Under the pieces are notes generated by a model. The model did no database searches, was not told where the DNA came from, and saw only the letters and a program-made list of their open reading frames with translations. This document shows positions 53,434 through 62,603 of a stretch of 64,000 bases of DNA, piece after piece. The position numbers were made by a program, and so were the translations under genes. The stretch's first letter is position 1. Each line of letters starts with the position of its first letter. This DNA comes from 13-2-20CM-66-19 sp963760225 (GTDB lineage Bacteria; Pseudomonadota; Gammaproteobacteria; Steroidobacterales; Steroidobacteraceae). The stretch is taken from the NCBI GenBank assembly GCA_963760225.1, contig CAVXCD010000003.1, positions 1,674,001-1,738,000 on the forward strand. The letters are read 5' to 3'.

Positions 53434-53508
53434 ATGTATATCGGTGGCGGCATTCTCGGAACCTTTCTGGTCGTGGTCCTCATTCTTTGGTTGCTGGGCG
53501 TGGTGTGA
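53434..53508 (+). CDS. 24-residue membrane peptide
   Basis: ATG 53434 to TGA 53508, MYIGGGILGTFLVVVLILWL and LGVV, preceded by ACGGAGA at proper spacing. Very similar Gly-rich single-helix mini-proteins occur near stress genes in other bacteria (lmo0937/DUF5670-like in appearance). Confidence 0.6.
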   Translation: MYIGGGILGTFLVVVLILWLLGVV

Positions 53509-53604
53509 TCGCATCGACGTCACCAGACAATCCACAGTGAACGTGAGCTGCGCTGCGAGCGAGCAGAAGAGCGGCCCGTTGGGGTAGCTGTCGGTCTGTG
53601 CGCT

Positions 53605-54810
53605 GTGAAACCCATCGCCGTTTCAACCTCCACCAACACGGCTGACTCCGACGCACGGGCGGTGGAGCGACTCGACCGTGGCGTCGACGCGTCGCTCGTT
53701 ACTTTGCCCCCAGCGCGGATGCAGGTTAATGCACGAGGCTTGGCGCTGGGGATTCTGGCGGGACTTGCGACGGTGTTCGCCTTGTCGTGGGCGCAGAGCT
53801 TTGTGATACCCCTGTTGCTCGGCGTCGTAACTGCGTACACGCTGAATCCGCTCGTTAACTCACTTGAAGCGATCAAGGTGCCGCGCATTGGCGGCACCGC
53901 CATCGTGATGGCAAGCATTATCGGGGCGCTTACTTTCGGCACCTATTCGCTGCGCGGGCAAGTGCAAGCCATCGTCGCACAGTTACCCGAAGCGGCCGGG
54001 ACATTTGCGACTGGAGTTGCGCGACTGCGAATCAGCGCGATCGGCGATTTACAGACGATGCAAAGCGCAGCGGCCGCGGTGGAGCGGGCGACAACTCAAG
54101 AGCCCGCCGGGCCGGTCGTTCGGAGTCAGCGCGCTACGCACGTTATCGTGGACCAGCCGGCGTTCAAGCTCGATAGCTTTCTGTGGAAGAACTCAATGGG
54201 CGCCCTCGGGGTGATGGGCCAGGCGGCGATGATCGCTTTCCTGGTTTTCTTTCTGCTGCTCGGTGGCGATACATTCAAACGCAAGTTGGTGCGCCTGGTT
54301 GGGTCGTCGCTGTCGAAGAGGAAGATTGCGGTACGCATTCTCGACGACATAAACGCGTCCATCCAGAAATACATGCTGATGCTGCTGACGACAAACCTGG
54401 TGGTCGCGTTGCTCAGCTGGATCGCGTTTCGCTGGATTGGCCTCGAGAACGCGGGAGCTTGGGGAGCGGCGGCAGGACTGCTGCATGTCGTTCCCTACCT
54501 GGGTCCGGCTGTAACGGCCGTCGCAACGGGTATGGTCGCTTTCATGCAGTTCCAATCCTTACCGGTGGCGCTGCTGGTTGCCGGCTCGTCGCTGGCGATC
54601 GCCACGGTCATCGGCATCTTGGTGACCACCTGGATGACCGGAAGAATCGCCCACATGAATTCAGCAGCCGTGTTCATATCGTTGTTGTTCTGGGGTTGGC
54701 TGTGGGGCGTGTGGGGGCTGTTGCTTAGCGTGCCCATCATTGTCATATCTAAGGTGGTGTCTCAGCACGTAGAGCAGCTGCACGCCATGGCGGAATTGCT
54801 GGGGGACTGA
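53605..54810 (+). CDS. AI-2E family transporter (PerM-like)
   Basis: 401 residues from GTG 53605. Seven or eight membrane segments, with the family blocks FVIPLLLGVVTAYTLNPLVN near the N-terminus and AWGAAAGLLHVVPYLGPAVTAV, VFISLLFWGWLWGVWGLLLSVPIIVISKVV at the C-terminus. The ~40-residue polar N-terminal extension is longer than in most members. The family exports or imports small molecules (AI-2, Na+/H+ in some). Confidence 0.92.
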   Translation: MKPIAVSTSTNTADSDARAVERLDRGVDASLVTLPPARMQVNARGLALGILAGLATVFALSWAQSFVIPLLLGVVTAYTLNPLVNSLEAIKVPRIGGTAIVMASIIGALTFGTYSLRGQVQAIVAQLPEAAGTFATGVARLRISAIGDLQTMQSAAAAVERATTQEPAGPVVRSQRATHVIVDQPAFKLDSFLWKNSMGALGVMGQAAMIAFLVFFLLLGGDTFKRKLVRLVGSSLSKRKIAVRILDDINASIQKYMLMLLTTNLVVALLSWIAFRWIGLENAGAWGAAAGLLHVVPYLGPAVTAVATGMVAFMQFQSLPVALLVAGSSLAIATVIGILVTTWMTGRIAHMNSAAVFISLLFWGWLWGVWGLLLSVPIIVISKVVSQHVEQLHAMAELLGD

Positions 54811-54859
54811 ATCGTCCAGCGGCGAGTCGCGGACACGGGGGGCCGGGGCCCCACTCAGT

Positions 54860-55093
54860 TCATTGCTTAGGCCCAGGCTTTTTCGCCATTGCGGCGTCGG
54901 CGCCCTTTGACCGTGCCTTGCCGAGCCGCTCGGCTTCCGCCAGCTCAGACTCCTCAGCGGGCCGCACCTTTGCGCCCTCGAGAACTTTCTGCTTGCCACG
55001 CGCCGAGTCGACGAACCGGGTCTCGGCGTCATTGAACCGCTTTGCAGACTCTGGATCTCCTTCGCCGTGATTGGGTTTCGGATCTGTAGTCAT
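54860..55093 (-). CDS. Small charged hypothetical protein
   Basis: 77 residues from ATG 55093. Hydrophilic, Lys/Glu/Ala-rich (NDAETRFVDSARGKQKVLEGA, ESELAEAERLGKARSKGADAA), probably helical or disordered. Convergent with the AI-2E permease. Similar short charged proteins sit next to CsbD- and BON-type genes, suggesting a stress role. Confidence 0.6.
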   Translation of the reverse strand: MTTDPKPNHGEGDPESAKRFNDAETRFVDSARGKQKVLEGAKVRPAEESELAEAERLGKARSKGADAAMAKKPGPKQ

Positions 55094-55197
55094 GGTGGAT
55101 ACCTCGGTGTGACTGTTACCCTCTCAATATTCACAGGCCGCCGCTCGATGCTCGTATGGCTCGGCGACCCCTGTCGCTGGCAGAGTTTCATGAGCCG

Positions 55198-55914
55198 TCA
55201 GAGGCTCGCGAGAATCAGCGCGGAAGTGTCTACGCTCTTGACGCCCGCGACCTTCCCGGCGACATCCTTGACGTGGTCGATGGCGTCTTGGCTTGTCAGG
55301 CTGCCGGTAAGCGCGACGACGCCGTGAGTCGTGGTCACTCCGATGTTGACGTCGTTGCTAAGGCCGTCGCCAGCGATCTCGGATTTCACGTCGATGGTGA
55401 TTTGGCTGTCTGAAGCGGCGAACGCCGTGCTCGCTCCCGCTTTCTGCTCATCGGCAGGCGAGCTGCTGCTGGGTTGCGGCGCCGTCAACTCATCGGCGCT
55501 CTTCACGCTGTCGGCGCTGTCGGCGAAAGTCGCGGTTGCGGGTTTTGCGCTCGTGTCGCCCGCAGATCCAGTGCGCGTGACGGTGTCGTTGGTGGCAATA
55601 GCGCTGCTGCTCGCCTCGGCCAGATGCCGGTTATGAGCAACTTTGGACTCGACGACAGGCGGATTGGCGCTGTCCGCGCTATTGCTCCCGACGCTATCAC
55701 TCGCTGCGACCGGGGCAGGGGCCTCTGGGATCTGAGCGACTGCGGGTGGGGGGGTGGGAATCTCGGGAGTCTCAGCAATCGGGGTAGGTTGGTGGGGGGT
55801 CTGAGCAGCCGAGGTAACGGAGTGGGAGCGCAGCGCGAATATCACGACCCCGATGGCGACGACAACGGCCATGCCGCTGGCAACGATGATCTTGCGAGAT
55901 GTTTGGGCGTTCAT
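55198..55914 (-). CDS. BON-domain periplasmic protein
   Basis: 238 residues from ATG 55914. N-terminal signal anchor (KIIVASGMAVVVAIGVVIFAL), a long low-complexity Pro/Ala/Ser/Thr linker (residues 35-160), and a C-terminal BON domain: ITIDVKSEIAGDGLSNDVNIGVTTTHGVVALTGSLTSQDAIDHVKDVAGKVAGVKSVD. BON domains bind phospholipids and occur in OsmY-type osmotic stress proteins. Anchored in the inner membrane with the domain outside, in OsmY-like fashion. Confidence 0.9.
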   Translation of the reverse strand: MNAQTSRKIIVASGMAVVVAIGVVIFALRSHSVTSAAQTPHQPTPIAETPEIPTPPPAVAQIPEAPAPVAASDSVGSNSADSANPPVVESKVAHNRHLAEASSSAIATNDTVTRTGSAGDTSAKPATATFADSADSVKSADELTAPQPSSSSPADEQKAGASTAFAASDSQITIDVKSEIAGDGLSNDVNIGVTTTHGVVALTGSLTSQDAIDHVKDVAGKVAGVKSVDTSALILASL

Positions 55915-56310
55915 GTTGAGACACTCAGTTGGTTTAGCGAACGGGGGTGAGGCCTGCGGTCGACAGCGGCGATCGGCTGGCTCCTCTCAGCTGGCGCACG
56001 CCGTCCGAAGTGGGTCGACGGAGCAAACTGCCACATCGGAGGATCGAAGTTACGCGTCGAAGAACTCGCTCGTCGGTTCCCTAGCGCACTTAGTCTCACC
56101 GATAGTTAAGGCACAAAACCATGGGTCATCGGTTGGAAGGCCAGTCGACATCGGGAACTGACCCCGGGACTTGACCCGCTTCAGGACTGAGCCACCCGAT
56201 CTGACGCCCCGATTAGTTCCGCTCCGGGGTTTAGGCGGCGAGGAGATTGGTGGCTGCAGGCTTACTACCCGCTGTCTCCGCAGGATTTAGTCGAGCCCGT
56301 CGTGAACGAC
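55915..56310. other. Gap without a convincing gene
   Basis: About 400 bp between the BON gene start and the end of the next minus-strand gene. Frames are short and not protein-like. The segment around 56150-56170 (GGGAACTGACCCCGGGACTTGACCC) has tandem GA/TTGACCC elements but no clear promoter order. Confidence 0.35.
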
Positions 56311-57159
56311 CTACGAGGCCGCGATTAAAGTCTGGCGACGACGCCGGCGGCGAAGCCACAACGCGCCAAGACCCGAACCAAAAAGCGCAATTGAAGCGGG
56401 TTCCGGGACACCCGTTCCGATCTGAGTCGTGGAGGCATAGAGCGGAATCTGCTCGAATGTGAAGGCCGGGGAACGGCTTGTGGGTGCCCCGTCGTCCACT
56501 GTAATGGTGTCGAAGGCCCATCCGGGGGCCGTGTTGAAGAGCACGTAGAAGGAATTGTCTGGTGTGATACCGCCGTTGCTCAATGGCAGGTCGGGCCCGG
56601 TCACCGTAAGCGTGTAGGTCAGTGTTGGATCGGAAAGTTTCTCGACCGTGATTTCCATCCGGTTGAAATCGTCCACCGACCCCCAGAGAAAACCAAAGGC
56701 CGCGTAGGGCTTGGTACTCGGGCTGAAGTCATAAGTGATATAGGCGGTCCCGGTTCCCGGAGCGAGGTAATCACCAGCGAACTGAGTCGTGGGATTGATA
56801 TACGGTGCAACGTAGCCATTTGTTCCCTGAACAAGCCCGTCCCCGGGGCTCGCGTGGCTCACATCAATCGACAGCCCTGGTATCGGCGTTAGCAGGATCG
56901 AGCCGTTATAGGGCGTCGTGTAGCCAGTAGGGGGCGTCAAGGTGATGGGGGTGACCGACGGCGGGGTCGCAACGCCAGTGACAGTGCCCGAAACGTAGGT
57001 ACCGACTAATTGGGCGTGGGACGCATTCACGCAGGCGAGAGAGATTGCGAGGATCGCCACCGCCTTCGCCGCAAGCGTCATCTGCGGGCGGTGATCGGTT
57101 CCAGTCCTGACCCAGCCGGTGGCAGCCACGACGGCGCGCCGAATATCTTGGATCACCAT
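56311..57159 (-). CDS. PEP-CTERM sorting domain protein
   Basis: 282 residues from ATG 57159, with GGGGAG upstream; an earlier start is possible but not protein-like. Signal peptide is unusually far in (MTLAAKAVAILAISLACVNASHA at about 27-50) unless a downstream start is used. Low-charge beta-sandwich body, then VPEPASIALFGSGLGALWLR and an Arg-rich end. Substrate for an exosortase encoded elsewhere. Divergent from the next lipoprotein gene. Confidence 0.87.
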   Translation of the reverse strand: MVIQDIRRAVVAATGWVRTGTDHRPQMTLAAKAVAILAISLACVNASHAQLVGTYVSGTVTGVATPPSVTPITLTPPTGYTTPYNGSILLTPIPGLSIDVSHASPGDGLVQGTNGYVAPYINPTTQFAGDYLAPGTGTAYITYDFSPSTKPYAAFGFLWGSVDDFNRMEITVEKLSDPTLTYTLTVTGPDLPLSNGGITPDNSFYVLFNTAPGWAFDTITVDDGAPTSRSPAFTFEQIPLYASTTQIGTGVPEPASIALFGSGLGALWLRRRRRRQTLIAAS

Positions 57160-57235
57160 ACAGCTCCCCTGGAGTAGGTTCCGTCTCCACATTATGCGCC
57201 TTAGTCCAAAATCATGGCTACTGGGTTTACCCGTC

Positions 57236-58159
57236 ATGAAGTCCCCAATTCGAGTCGTTCTCCTGATTGCTCTGCCGCTGCTTCTCATGGGCTGCGCCCC
57301 GTCACCCGCAGCGCGTGCAGCTCGAGCGCAACGCCATGCGGAGCAAGCGGCGATTGTGCTGGCGAACAGCAGCGACGCCGACTCCCTGGCCGCTGCGGGC
57401 CTCCTGAGCCTGCAAAGTGCGCGTGACCGGTCCATGCCACTGCTGACTGACGCTACGCGGGCGGCAGCTGAGCGCCCAGACCTGTTGTGGCTACAAGTCG
57501 AGGTGTGTCAGAAAGTGTCCTGGTGCGATCCGGAACCCATGGAGCGCCGCCTGCGCGTCTTGGATCCGTCGAACGGTGCCGGTTGGATGGGCGCACTGGC
57601 ACGCGCGAATGCATCACAGGACTTCGTTGCGGTGGACGCTGCGCTGGCAGCGCTAAGCCATTCAGAGCGAGTTGATATCTATTGGACAACACTCATCGCT
57701 CATCTGAGCCGCGCCGCCGCCCACACCGGTAAGATGTCGCTCTCGGAGGCGGAGATCTCCGTCATAGGCTACCTCGCGGCCCAGGGCATCCCTGCATATG
57801 GCGCGGCATCAAACGCCTGTAAGGGAGAGCGCCTGCAGCGTCCCGACATCGTCGCGGCGTGTCGAGGCGTTGCGAGGAGTTTTGAGCACGGCGATACGTA
57901 CATCACTGAAATGATCGGGGCTGCGATCGCCAGGCGGGTGTGGCCTGAAGATTCGCCGGAGTGGAAGGCGGCAGTCGAAGCTCGGCGCGTTTACCAATAT
58001 AGAGCCAGGCTGTTGGAAGCCTTGAACCCGAGCGGGTGGTACGGGCGGCAGGCAGCGGAAAGGTATCTGGCGTGGTGCGATCACAATCGCCGCGAACAGG
58101 ATGTCTTTTTGGCCCAGCTGGTTGAAGCCGGCGAGAATCCCAATCCCCCGCCGGAATGA
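57236..58159 (+). CDS. Hypothetical lipoprotein
   Basis: 307 residues from ATG 57236. Signal peptide with lipobox LLLMGC, lipidated Cys about residue 20. Mature part all-helical, Ala-rich with Trp/Cys pairs (EVCQKVSWCDPEPMERRLR, YLAWCDHNRREQ) and TPR/Sel1-like spacing (GAGWMGALARANASQDFVAVDAAL). Probably an envelope scaffold. No named family. Confidence 0.75.
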   Translation: MKSPIRVVLLIALPLLLMGCAPSPAARAARAQRHAEQAAIVLANSSDADSLAAAGLLSLQSARDRSMPLLTDATRAAAERPDLLWLQVEVCQKVSWCDPEPMERRLRVLDPSNGAGWMGALARANASQDFVAVDAALAALSHSERVDIYWTTLIAHLSRAAAHTGKMSLSEAEISVIGYLAAQGIPAYGAASNACKGERLQRPDIVAACRGVARSFEHGDTYITEMIGAAIARRVWPEDSPEWKAAVEARRVYQYRARLLEALNPSGWYGRQAAERYLAWCDHNRREQDVFLAQLVEAGENPNPPPE

Positions 58160-58519
58160 AGCCGCGCGTCCGTAGTCGCAGCAGCCCTGCCGAGCATGCG
58201 GGCATCGCTGCGCGCGCCGGTTGCCGGCGATGTCGCCGCTGGTTGATTTCAGCTGGGACTATCAGGACCTGCGGTTCACGCCGCACGTGGCGCCTTGACC
58301 AACATCGACGATCCGTCGCCAACCCGCGTTTGGCCTTAGCAGAGCTGCGTTGTCGCCACGAGGCGACAGAGCAGGGAGCGATGCCTGCCGTGCGGACGGG
58401 CCGGCACTGATTACATCCACTTAACCTTGTAGGCGGTTCCCAAAGTGTGACGTTGTGTGTGTCATGAGCAGCGTACCGCTACGTAGGCTGCGCCACGAAC
58501 ATCTATAAGGGCGGAGCAC
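58160..58519. other. Gap without a convincing gene
   Basis: 360 bp; frames are Arg-rich and lack ribosome sites. An AT-rich TTAACCTTG...GTGTGTCATGAG stretch near 58420-58470 may hold the promoter of the next gene. Confidence 0.35.
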
Positions 58520-59569
58520 ATGTCGACTTCACTGAAACCATCGCTATTCGCTGCTGCGCCGGTTCGCGGCATCATGCTGGCATTGGCCACCGGCGCGCTG
58601 CTCGCAGGCTGTATTGTCGCCGCGCCGCCGCCGCCGCGCGTTTATGCGGCGCCGCCGCCGCCCCCGCCCCCTCCGCCGGCGCCAACCTACGATGCGCCTG
58701 CCGATGAAGCGCAAGCCACCGAGGCGCCGCCGGCGCTTCCGGAGTATCCGCAGCCGCCCTGTCCCGTGGAAGGCTACCTGTGGACGCCGGGCTACTGGGC
58801 CTGGGCACCTGCCGGCTATTACTGGGTGCCGGGCACCTGGGTGCAGCCGCCGCGCGTCGGAGTGCTCTGGACTCCCGGCTATTGGGGCTTCGTCGGTGGC
58901 GTGTACGCGTTCCATGCCGGTTACTGGGGTCCGCACATCGGTTTCTACGGCGGAGTCAACTATGGCTTCGGATATACCGGCGTCGGTTTCGCCGGTGGCC
59001 GCTGGGTTGGTGGCGCGTTTGCCTACAATCAGGCCGTCGCCAACATCAACGTGAGCGTGGTGCACAACACCTACAACGAGACCGTCGTCAACAATGTCAC
59101 GGTGGTCAACAGGGTCAGCTTCAACGGTGGAGCCGGCGGTGTCGTTGCCGCACCGACGGCTCAGGAGCGAATGGCTGCGCAGGAGCCGCACACACCTCCC
59201 ACGCCGCTGCAGCGTCAGCACGTGCAGCAGGCGGCCCAGAATCCCGCACTGTTTGCCAAGGCTAACGGCGGCCATCCGGCCATCGCGGCCACACCGAAGC
59301 CGGGAGCTTTCAATGCGCCAGGGATCGTCGGCGCGCGTGGTGCGGAACCGCTACCGGCACGTCCGGGCGCACCCCCGGCGGCGCACGGCAACAAGGCCAG
59401 TGCGCCGCTCGCGGCCGGTCGGCCGAACGGGACGCACACGGCGCAGGGCGCCCCGCACGGGCAGGCAGCCAACGGCAACAACGGCAAGCCGCCGCCGAAG
59501 GCGAAAGCCGCGAAAGCAGCCAAGCCACCGGCAGAAAAGAAGCATGAGCCGGAGACTGCGGCGAAGTAA
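58520..59569 (+). CDS. Proline-rich YXWGXW-type lipoprotein
   Basis: 349 residues from ATG 58520. Lipobox LLAGCIV, then a polyproline stretch, then repeats of the YXWGXW/BcpO type (GYLWTPGYWAWAPAGYYWVPG, GVLWTPGYWGFVGGVYAF), a glycine-rich GFYGGVNYGFGYTGVGF section and an NINVSVVHNTYNETVVNNVTVVN beta block. The C-terminal third is a basic, Ala/Pro/Lys-rich tail. Outer-membrane-associated protein; exact role unknown. Confidence 0.87.
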   Translation: MSTSLKPSLFAAAPVRGIMLALATGALLAGCIVAAPPPPRVYAAPPPPPPPPPAPTYDAPADEAQATEAPPALPEYPQPPCPVEGYLWTPGYWAWAPAGYYWVPGTWVQPPRVGVLWTPGYWGFVGGVYAFHAGYWGPHIGFYGGVNYGFGYTGVGFAGGRWVGGAFAYNQAVANINVSVVHNTYNETVVNNVTVVNRVSFNGGAGGVVAAPTAQERMAAQEPHTPPTPLQRQHVQQAAQNPALFAKANGGHPAIAATPKPGAFNAPGIVGARGAEPLPARPGAPPAAHGNKASAPLAAGRPNGTHTAQGAPHGQAANGNNGKPPPKAKAAKAAKPPAEKKHEPETAAK

Positions 59570-59580
59570 CTGATCGAACG

Positions 59581-59611
59581 GTCAGCCTGGCGGTTCCCCC
59601 GCCAGGCTGAC
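59581..59611. terminator. Strong hairpin between convergent genes
   Basis: GTCAGCCTGGCGG-TTCCC-CCGCCAGGCTGAC: 13-bp perfect stem, 5-nt loop, between the ends of the YXWGXW gene (plus) and the ferritin-like gene (minus). No T-run on either side, so a bidirectional barrier or RNA-stability element rather than a textbook terminator. Confidence 0.6.
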
Positions 59612-59643
59612 AGCCCTCGCGGCGGGGGTCTCCGCGTACGCTC

Positions 59644-60207
59644 TCAACGCTCGAGCATCGGACGGCCCTCGTGGTTCACGAGCAGGTCGTGCATGTCGTT
59701 CGCGTGCTCTTCTTCCACGACCAGTATGCCTTCCAGCATGACGCGCGTCCCCGGGTCATTGTCACCGAAGTAGCGCACCAGCTCGCGATAGTGGTCGATC
59801 GCTATGCGCTCGGCGATCAGATTCTCCTTGATCATGTCGACGAGATTCTCTCCCTCGACATACTGAGAAGCCGAGCGGGTCGCCAGTCCCTCCGGGCTGA
59901 AATTGGGCCTGCCACCGAGCTGGTTGATGCGCTCGGCGACCGCGGTCATGTGCTCCTGCTCCTCCTTGGCGTGCTGCGCAAACTCGGCTTTGACGCCCTC
60001 GCTCGAGATGCCCGCAGCGGCGATCGAGTGCATGGTATAGCGCAGCACGCACACGATCTCCGTCGCGAGAACGTTCTGCAGGATCTCGATGGTCTTGTTG
60101 ACGTCGCCCGCATAGGTCGAGGTCACCGCGCCACGGCCGAGATGTTGCCTGGCGCGCTCCCGCAGTGTTTTCACGTCGGTGATGAACGTGCTCCTGGTCT
60201 CACTCAT
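59644..60207 (-). CDS. Ferritin-like / bacterioferritin-type protein
   Basis: 187 residues from ATG 60207. Four-helix bundle with di-iron ligands: E in LATEIVCVLRYTMHSIAA, ExxH in AKEEQEHMTAVAERIN, E in NLIAERIAIDHYRELVRYF, and ExxH in LEGILVVEEEHANDMHDLL. Related proteins are annotated as bacterioferritin or DPS-like; no heme Met is obvious at the usual position. Iron storage or oxidative-stress protection is likely. Confidence 0.9.
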   Translation of the reverse strand: MSETRSTFITDVKTLRERARQHLGRGAVTSTYAGDVNKTIEILQNVLATEIVCVLRYTMHSIAAAGISSEGVKAEFAQHAKEEQEHMTAVAERINQLGGRPNFSPEGLATRSASQYVEGENLVDMIKENLIAERIAIDHYRELVRYFGDNDPGTRVMLEGILVVEEEHANDMHDLLVNHEGRPMLER

Positions 60208-60480
60208 ATGGGTCTCCTTAGATTCGATGCTGCACCGCTTCAGTCCGCGGCTAGGTGCCTCGGGGCTCGGGTTCTTTGATCGTCGCGCCGCGGTGCCCTG
60301 TCGGTCAACCCGAAATTGGCCCGTGCACGGCCTGAGGTTCGCTGCACGTGGCGCACATCAGTCTCGCCGGCGCGGGACACGCCCGGCAGGGGCGACGCAA
60401 TCGTTGCGTGCTGCCACGTGTGGCCGCCGCATTGACCTACAATCTGACCACGATGACCCGCCAGCCCGCTCACCCCTGAC

Positions 60481-61866
60481 ATGCCACCCGGGGGGCTCTT
60501 TGCGCTCGGCTACGCGCTCACCTCGGTGGCGGCTGCGCTGCATGCATTGCTCACCAAGTCCGACCCGCGCAGTGCCATCGGCTGGATAGGCGTGGCGTGC
60601 CTGTTTCCGTACGGCGGTCCGCTGCTGTACTGGCTGTTCGGCATCAATCGCGTTCGCCGGCGCCGACAGCCGGGCGCCCCGGCCTCGCAACAGCGCGCGT
60701 TTCGGCCGGCGGTACTGGAGGATTCCAACCCGCTGGCGCCGCAGGCACGACTCGGCGATGCCCTGACGCACCGGTCGCTCGAGCCGGGCAACAGCGTTGA
60801 GCCTCTGCACAACGGCGAGCTCGCTTTTCCCAGGATGCTGCAGGCGATTGCCGGCGCGCGCGACTCGGTCTGGCTCGCGACCTATATCTTCCAGAGCGAT
60901 ACGGTCGGTCGGGAATTCGTGGACGCCCTCGGCGCGGCCGTCCGCAGGGGCGTCAGCGTGCGCGTGCTGGTCGATGGGATTGGCGAGTGGTACGACTGGC
61001 CGCACGTCGTGCCGCTGCTGCGCAGGGCGGGGGTGGTGGCCGCGCGTTTCCTGCCGCCGCGCCTCATTCCCCCCAGTCTGTCGCTGAACTGCCGCAATCA
61101 CCGCAAGATCCTCGTGGTCGACGGCGAGGAGTCATTCATCGGCGGCATGAATCTCGGCGGCCGCGAGGTCGGTGGTGCGACCGGCCGGCGTATGAGCGAC
61201 ATTCATTTCTGCCTGCACGGTCCGATCGTCGCGCAGCTCGCCGACACGTTTGCCGTTGACTGGGAATTCGTGACCGGCGAGCGGCTTGGCGTGCCAGCGG
61301 CGGTGCCTGCAGCGGGATCGTGCCTCTGCCGTGTCATCACCGGTGGACCGGACGAGGACGTGGACAAGCTGTTGCTGGTGCTGGTGGGGGCACTCGCCAC
61401 GGCGCAGCGACATGTGCAGATCATGACGCCGTACTTCATTCCGCCGCCGGAGCTGGTGGTGGCCCTCGAGGCGGCGGCCCTGCGCGGCGTCACCGTCTCA
61501 TTGATTCTGCCGCGTCGCAGCAACCTGCAGTACATGGACTGGGCGACGCTGCATTGGCTGCCGGCCCTGGTCGCGCGCGGGGTGTGTGTGCACTTTCAGG
61601 AGCCGCCGTTCTCGCACGCCAAGCTGTTTGTGGTCGATGGGCAATATGCACACATCGGCTCGGTGAATGTCGATACCCGCAGCCTGCGGTTGAACTTCGA
61701 GATCGCGGTGGAAGTCTTCGACGCCCCGCTGTGTTCACAGCTCGCGCAGTTCATGGCCGACCTGCAGGGCCGCGCCGCGGCGCTGAGGCCTGAGGACGTC
61801 GCCCGGGCTACGCTGCCGGCACGCATCCGCAACAGCCTGTGCTGGTTGATTTCACCCTATTTATAG
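60481..61866 (+). CDS. Cardiolipin synthase (PLD superfamily)
   Basis: 461 residues from ATG 60481. N-terminal membrane segments (ALGYALTSVAAALHALL and a second helix at about 35-55), then two PLD domains with HKD motifs: NHRKILVVDGEESFIGGMNLG (about 205) and SHAKLFVVDGQYAHIGSVNVDTRSL (about 377). Condenses phosphatidylglycerol into cardiolipin. The PG source pgsA lies far upstream in this window. Confidence 0.93.
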   Translation: MPPGGLFALGYALTSVAAALHALLTKSDPRSAIGWIGVACLFPYGGPLLYWLFGINRVRRRRQPGAPASQQRAFRPAVLEDSNPLAPQARLGDALTHRSLEPGNSVEPLHNGELAFPRMLQAIAGARDSVWLATYIFQSDTVGREFVDALGAAVRRGVSVRVLVDGIGEWYDWPHVVPLLRRAGVVAARFLPPRLIPPSLSLNCRNHRKILVVDGEESFIGGMNLGGREVGGATGRRMSDIHFCLHGPIVAQLADTFAVDWEFVTGERLGVPAAVPAAGSCLCRVITGGPDEDVDKLLLVLVGALATAQRHVQIMTPYFIPPPELVVALEAAALRGVTVSLILPRRSNLQYMDWATLHWLPALVARGVCVHFQEPPFSHAKLFVVDGQYAHIGSVNVDTRSLRLNFEIAVEVFDAPLCSQLAQFMADLQGRAAALRPEDVARATLPARIRNSLCWLISPYL

Positions 61867-61881
61867 AAGGTTACCGGCTCG

Positions 61882-62451
61882 CTAATGTCCAAACGAGAAG
61901 GTCAACCCGAGCGTATAGAGAACATCGACCGGATTGCCCGGCGCATGAGCCCAGCCGTGAGTCCAACGCGCCTTGATGTCGGGGCGCAGCGCGAGACTGC
62001 CTGCACCGCGAGGGCTCTGCCACACCCTGATGATGGCGCCGAGCCCCGGTTGCGCCATGAACTCCGTCCGGTTCTCGAGCCCGATTCCGGGCGGCGGCGC
62101 GGCGTGTGTCACACCGGCGCCGATCGACAGGTAGGGCGCGAAGACTCGCCCGCCGTTGAAGACTCGCAACAGCTCGAGCGCGCCTGCGCTGAGACTGCTG
62201 TGTCCCGAGCCCACCCGGTCAGTGAGGCGCGCGTCATTCAGATCGAGCTCGGCGCTCCAGTCGGGGGAGAAGCTGGTGCCGATATCGAGTCCATAGAGAG
62301 CGGCACTACCGTTCCCGCCCCAGGGCTTGTCGGGCGTGACGCCGCCAAGGGAGGGACTCACGTACCAGCTGGCGGCTTCATCCTGGGCGAGCGCCGCGAG
62401 CGGGGCGCACAGCAGTAGCAGGCTCAGACGCCAGACGCATGTCCCCGCCAT
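61882..62451 (-). CDS. Outer-membrane beta-barrel protein
   Basis: 189 residues from ATG 62451; a longer start at 62499 is not preferred. Signal peptide (RLSLLLLCAPLAALA) and a beta-rich mature region with alternating hydrophobic residues (AALYGLDIGTSFSPDWSAELDLNDARL, VFAPYLSIGAGVTHA, VDVLYTLGLTFSFGH), ending in the aromatic-His type C-terminus of porin-like barrels. Resembles OmpA-like/OMP_b-brl proteins of ~180 residues. Convergent with cardiolipin synthase. Confidence 0.8.
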   Translation of the reverse strand: MAGTCVWRLSLLLLCAPLAALAQDEAASWYVSPSLGGVTPDKPWGGNGSAALYGLDIGTSFSPDWSAELDLNDARLTDRVGSGHSSLSAGALELLRVFNGGRVFAPYLSIGAGVTHAAPPPGIGLENRTEFMAQPGLGAIIRVWQSPRGAGSLALRPDIKARWTHGWAHAPGNPVDVLYTLGLTFSFGH

Positions 62452-62603
62452 TGTGTACGACTCGTCCAGCGCACCTGCCTGGCTGCTGCAGAAAAGCATA
62501 TTCCTGATTGCGCGCGGTGCGCATAAGATTTGTCCTCGATGTAGTCTGCAGAGACTTCGATCAAGCCTCGCTACAGCTGGCGTCAGGTGCGGGAGGAAGC
62601 GCG

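Noticed and set aside
56228..56521. Minus-strand frame ending in NPAETAGSKPAATNLLAA
   Set aside because: Overlaps the PEP-CTERM gene in another frame and resembles reversed-frame artefacts; no start context.
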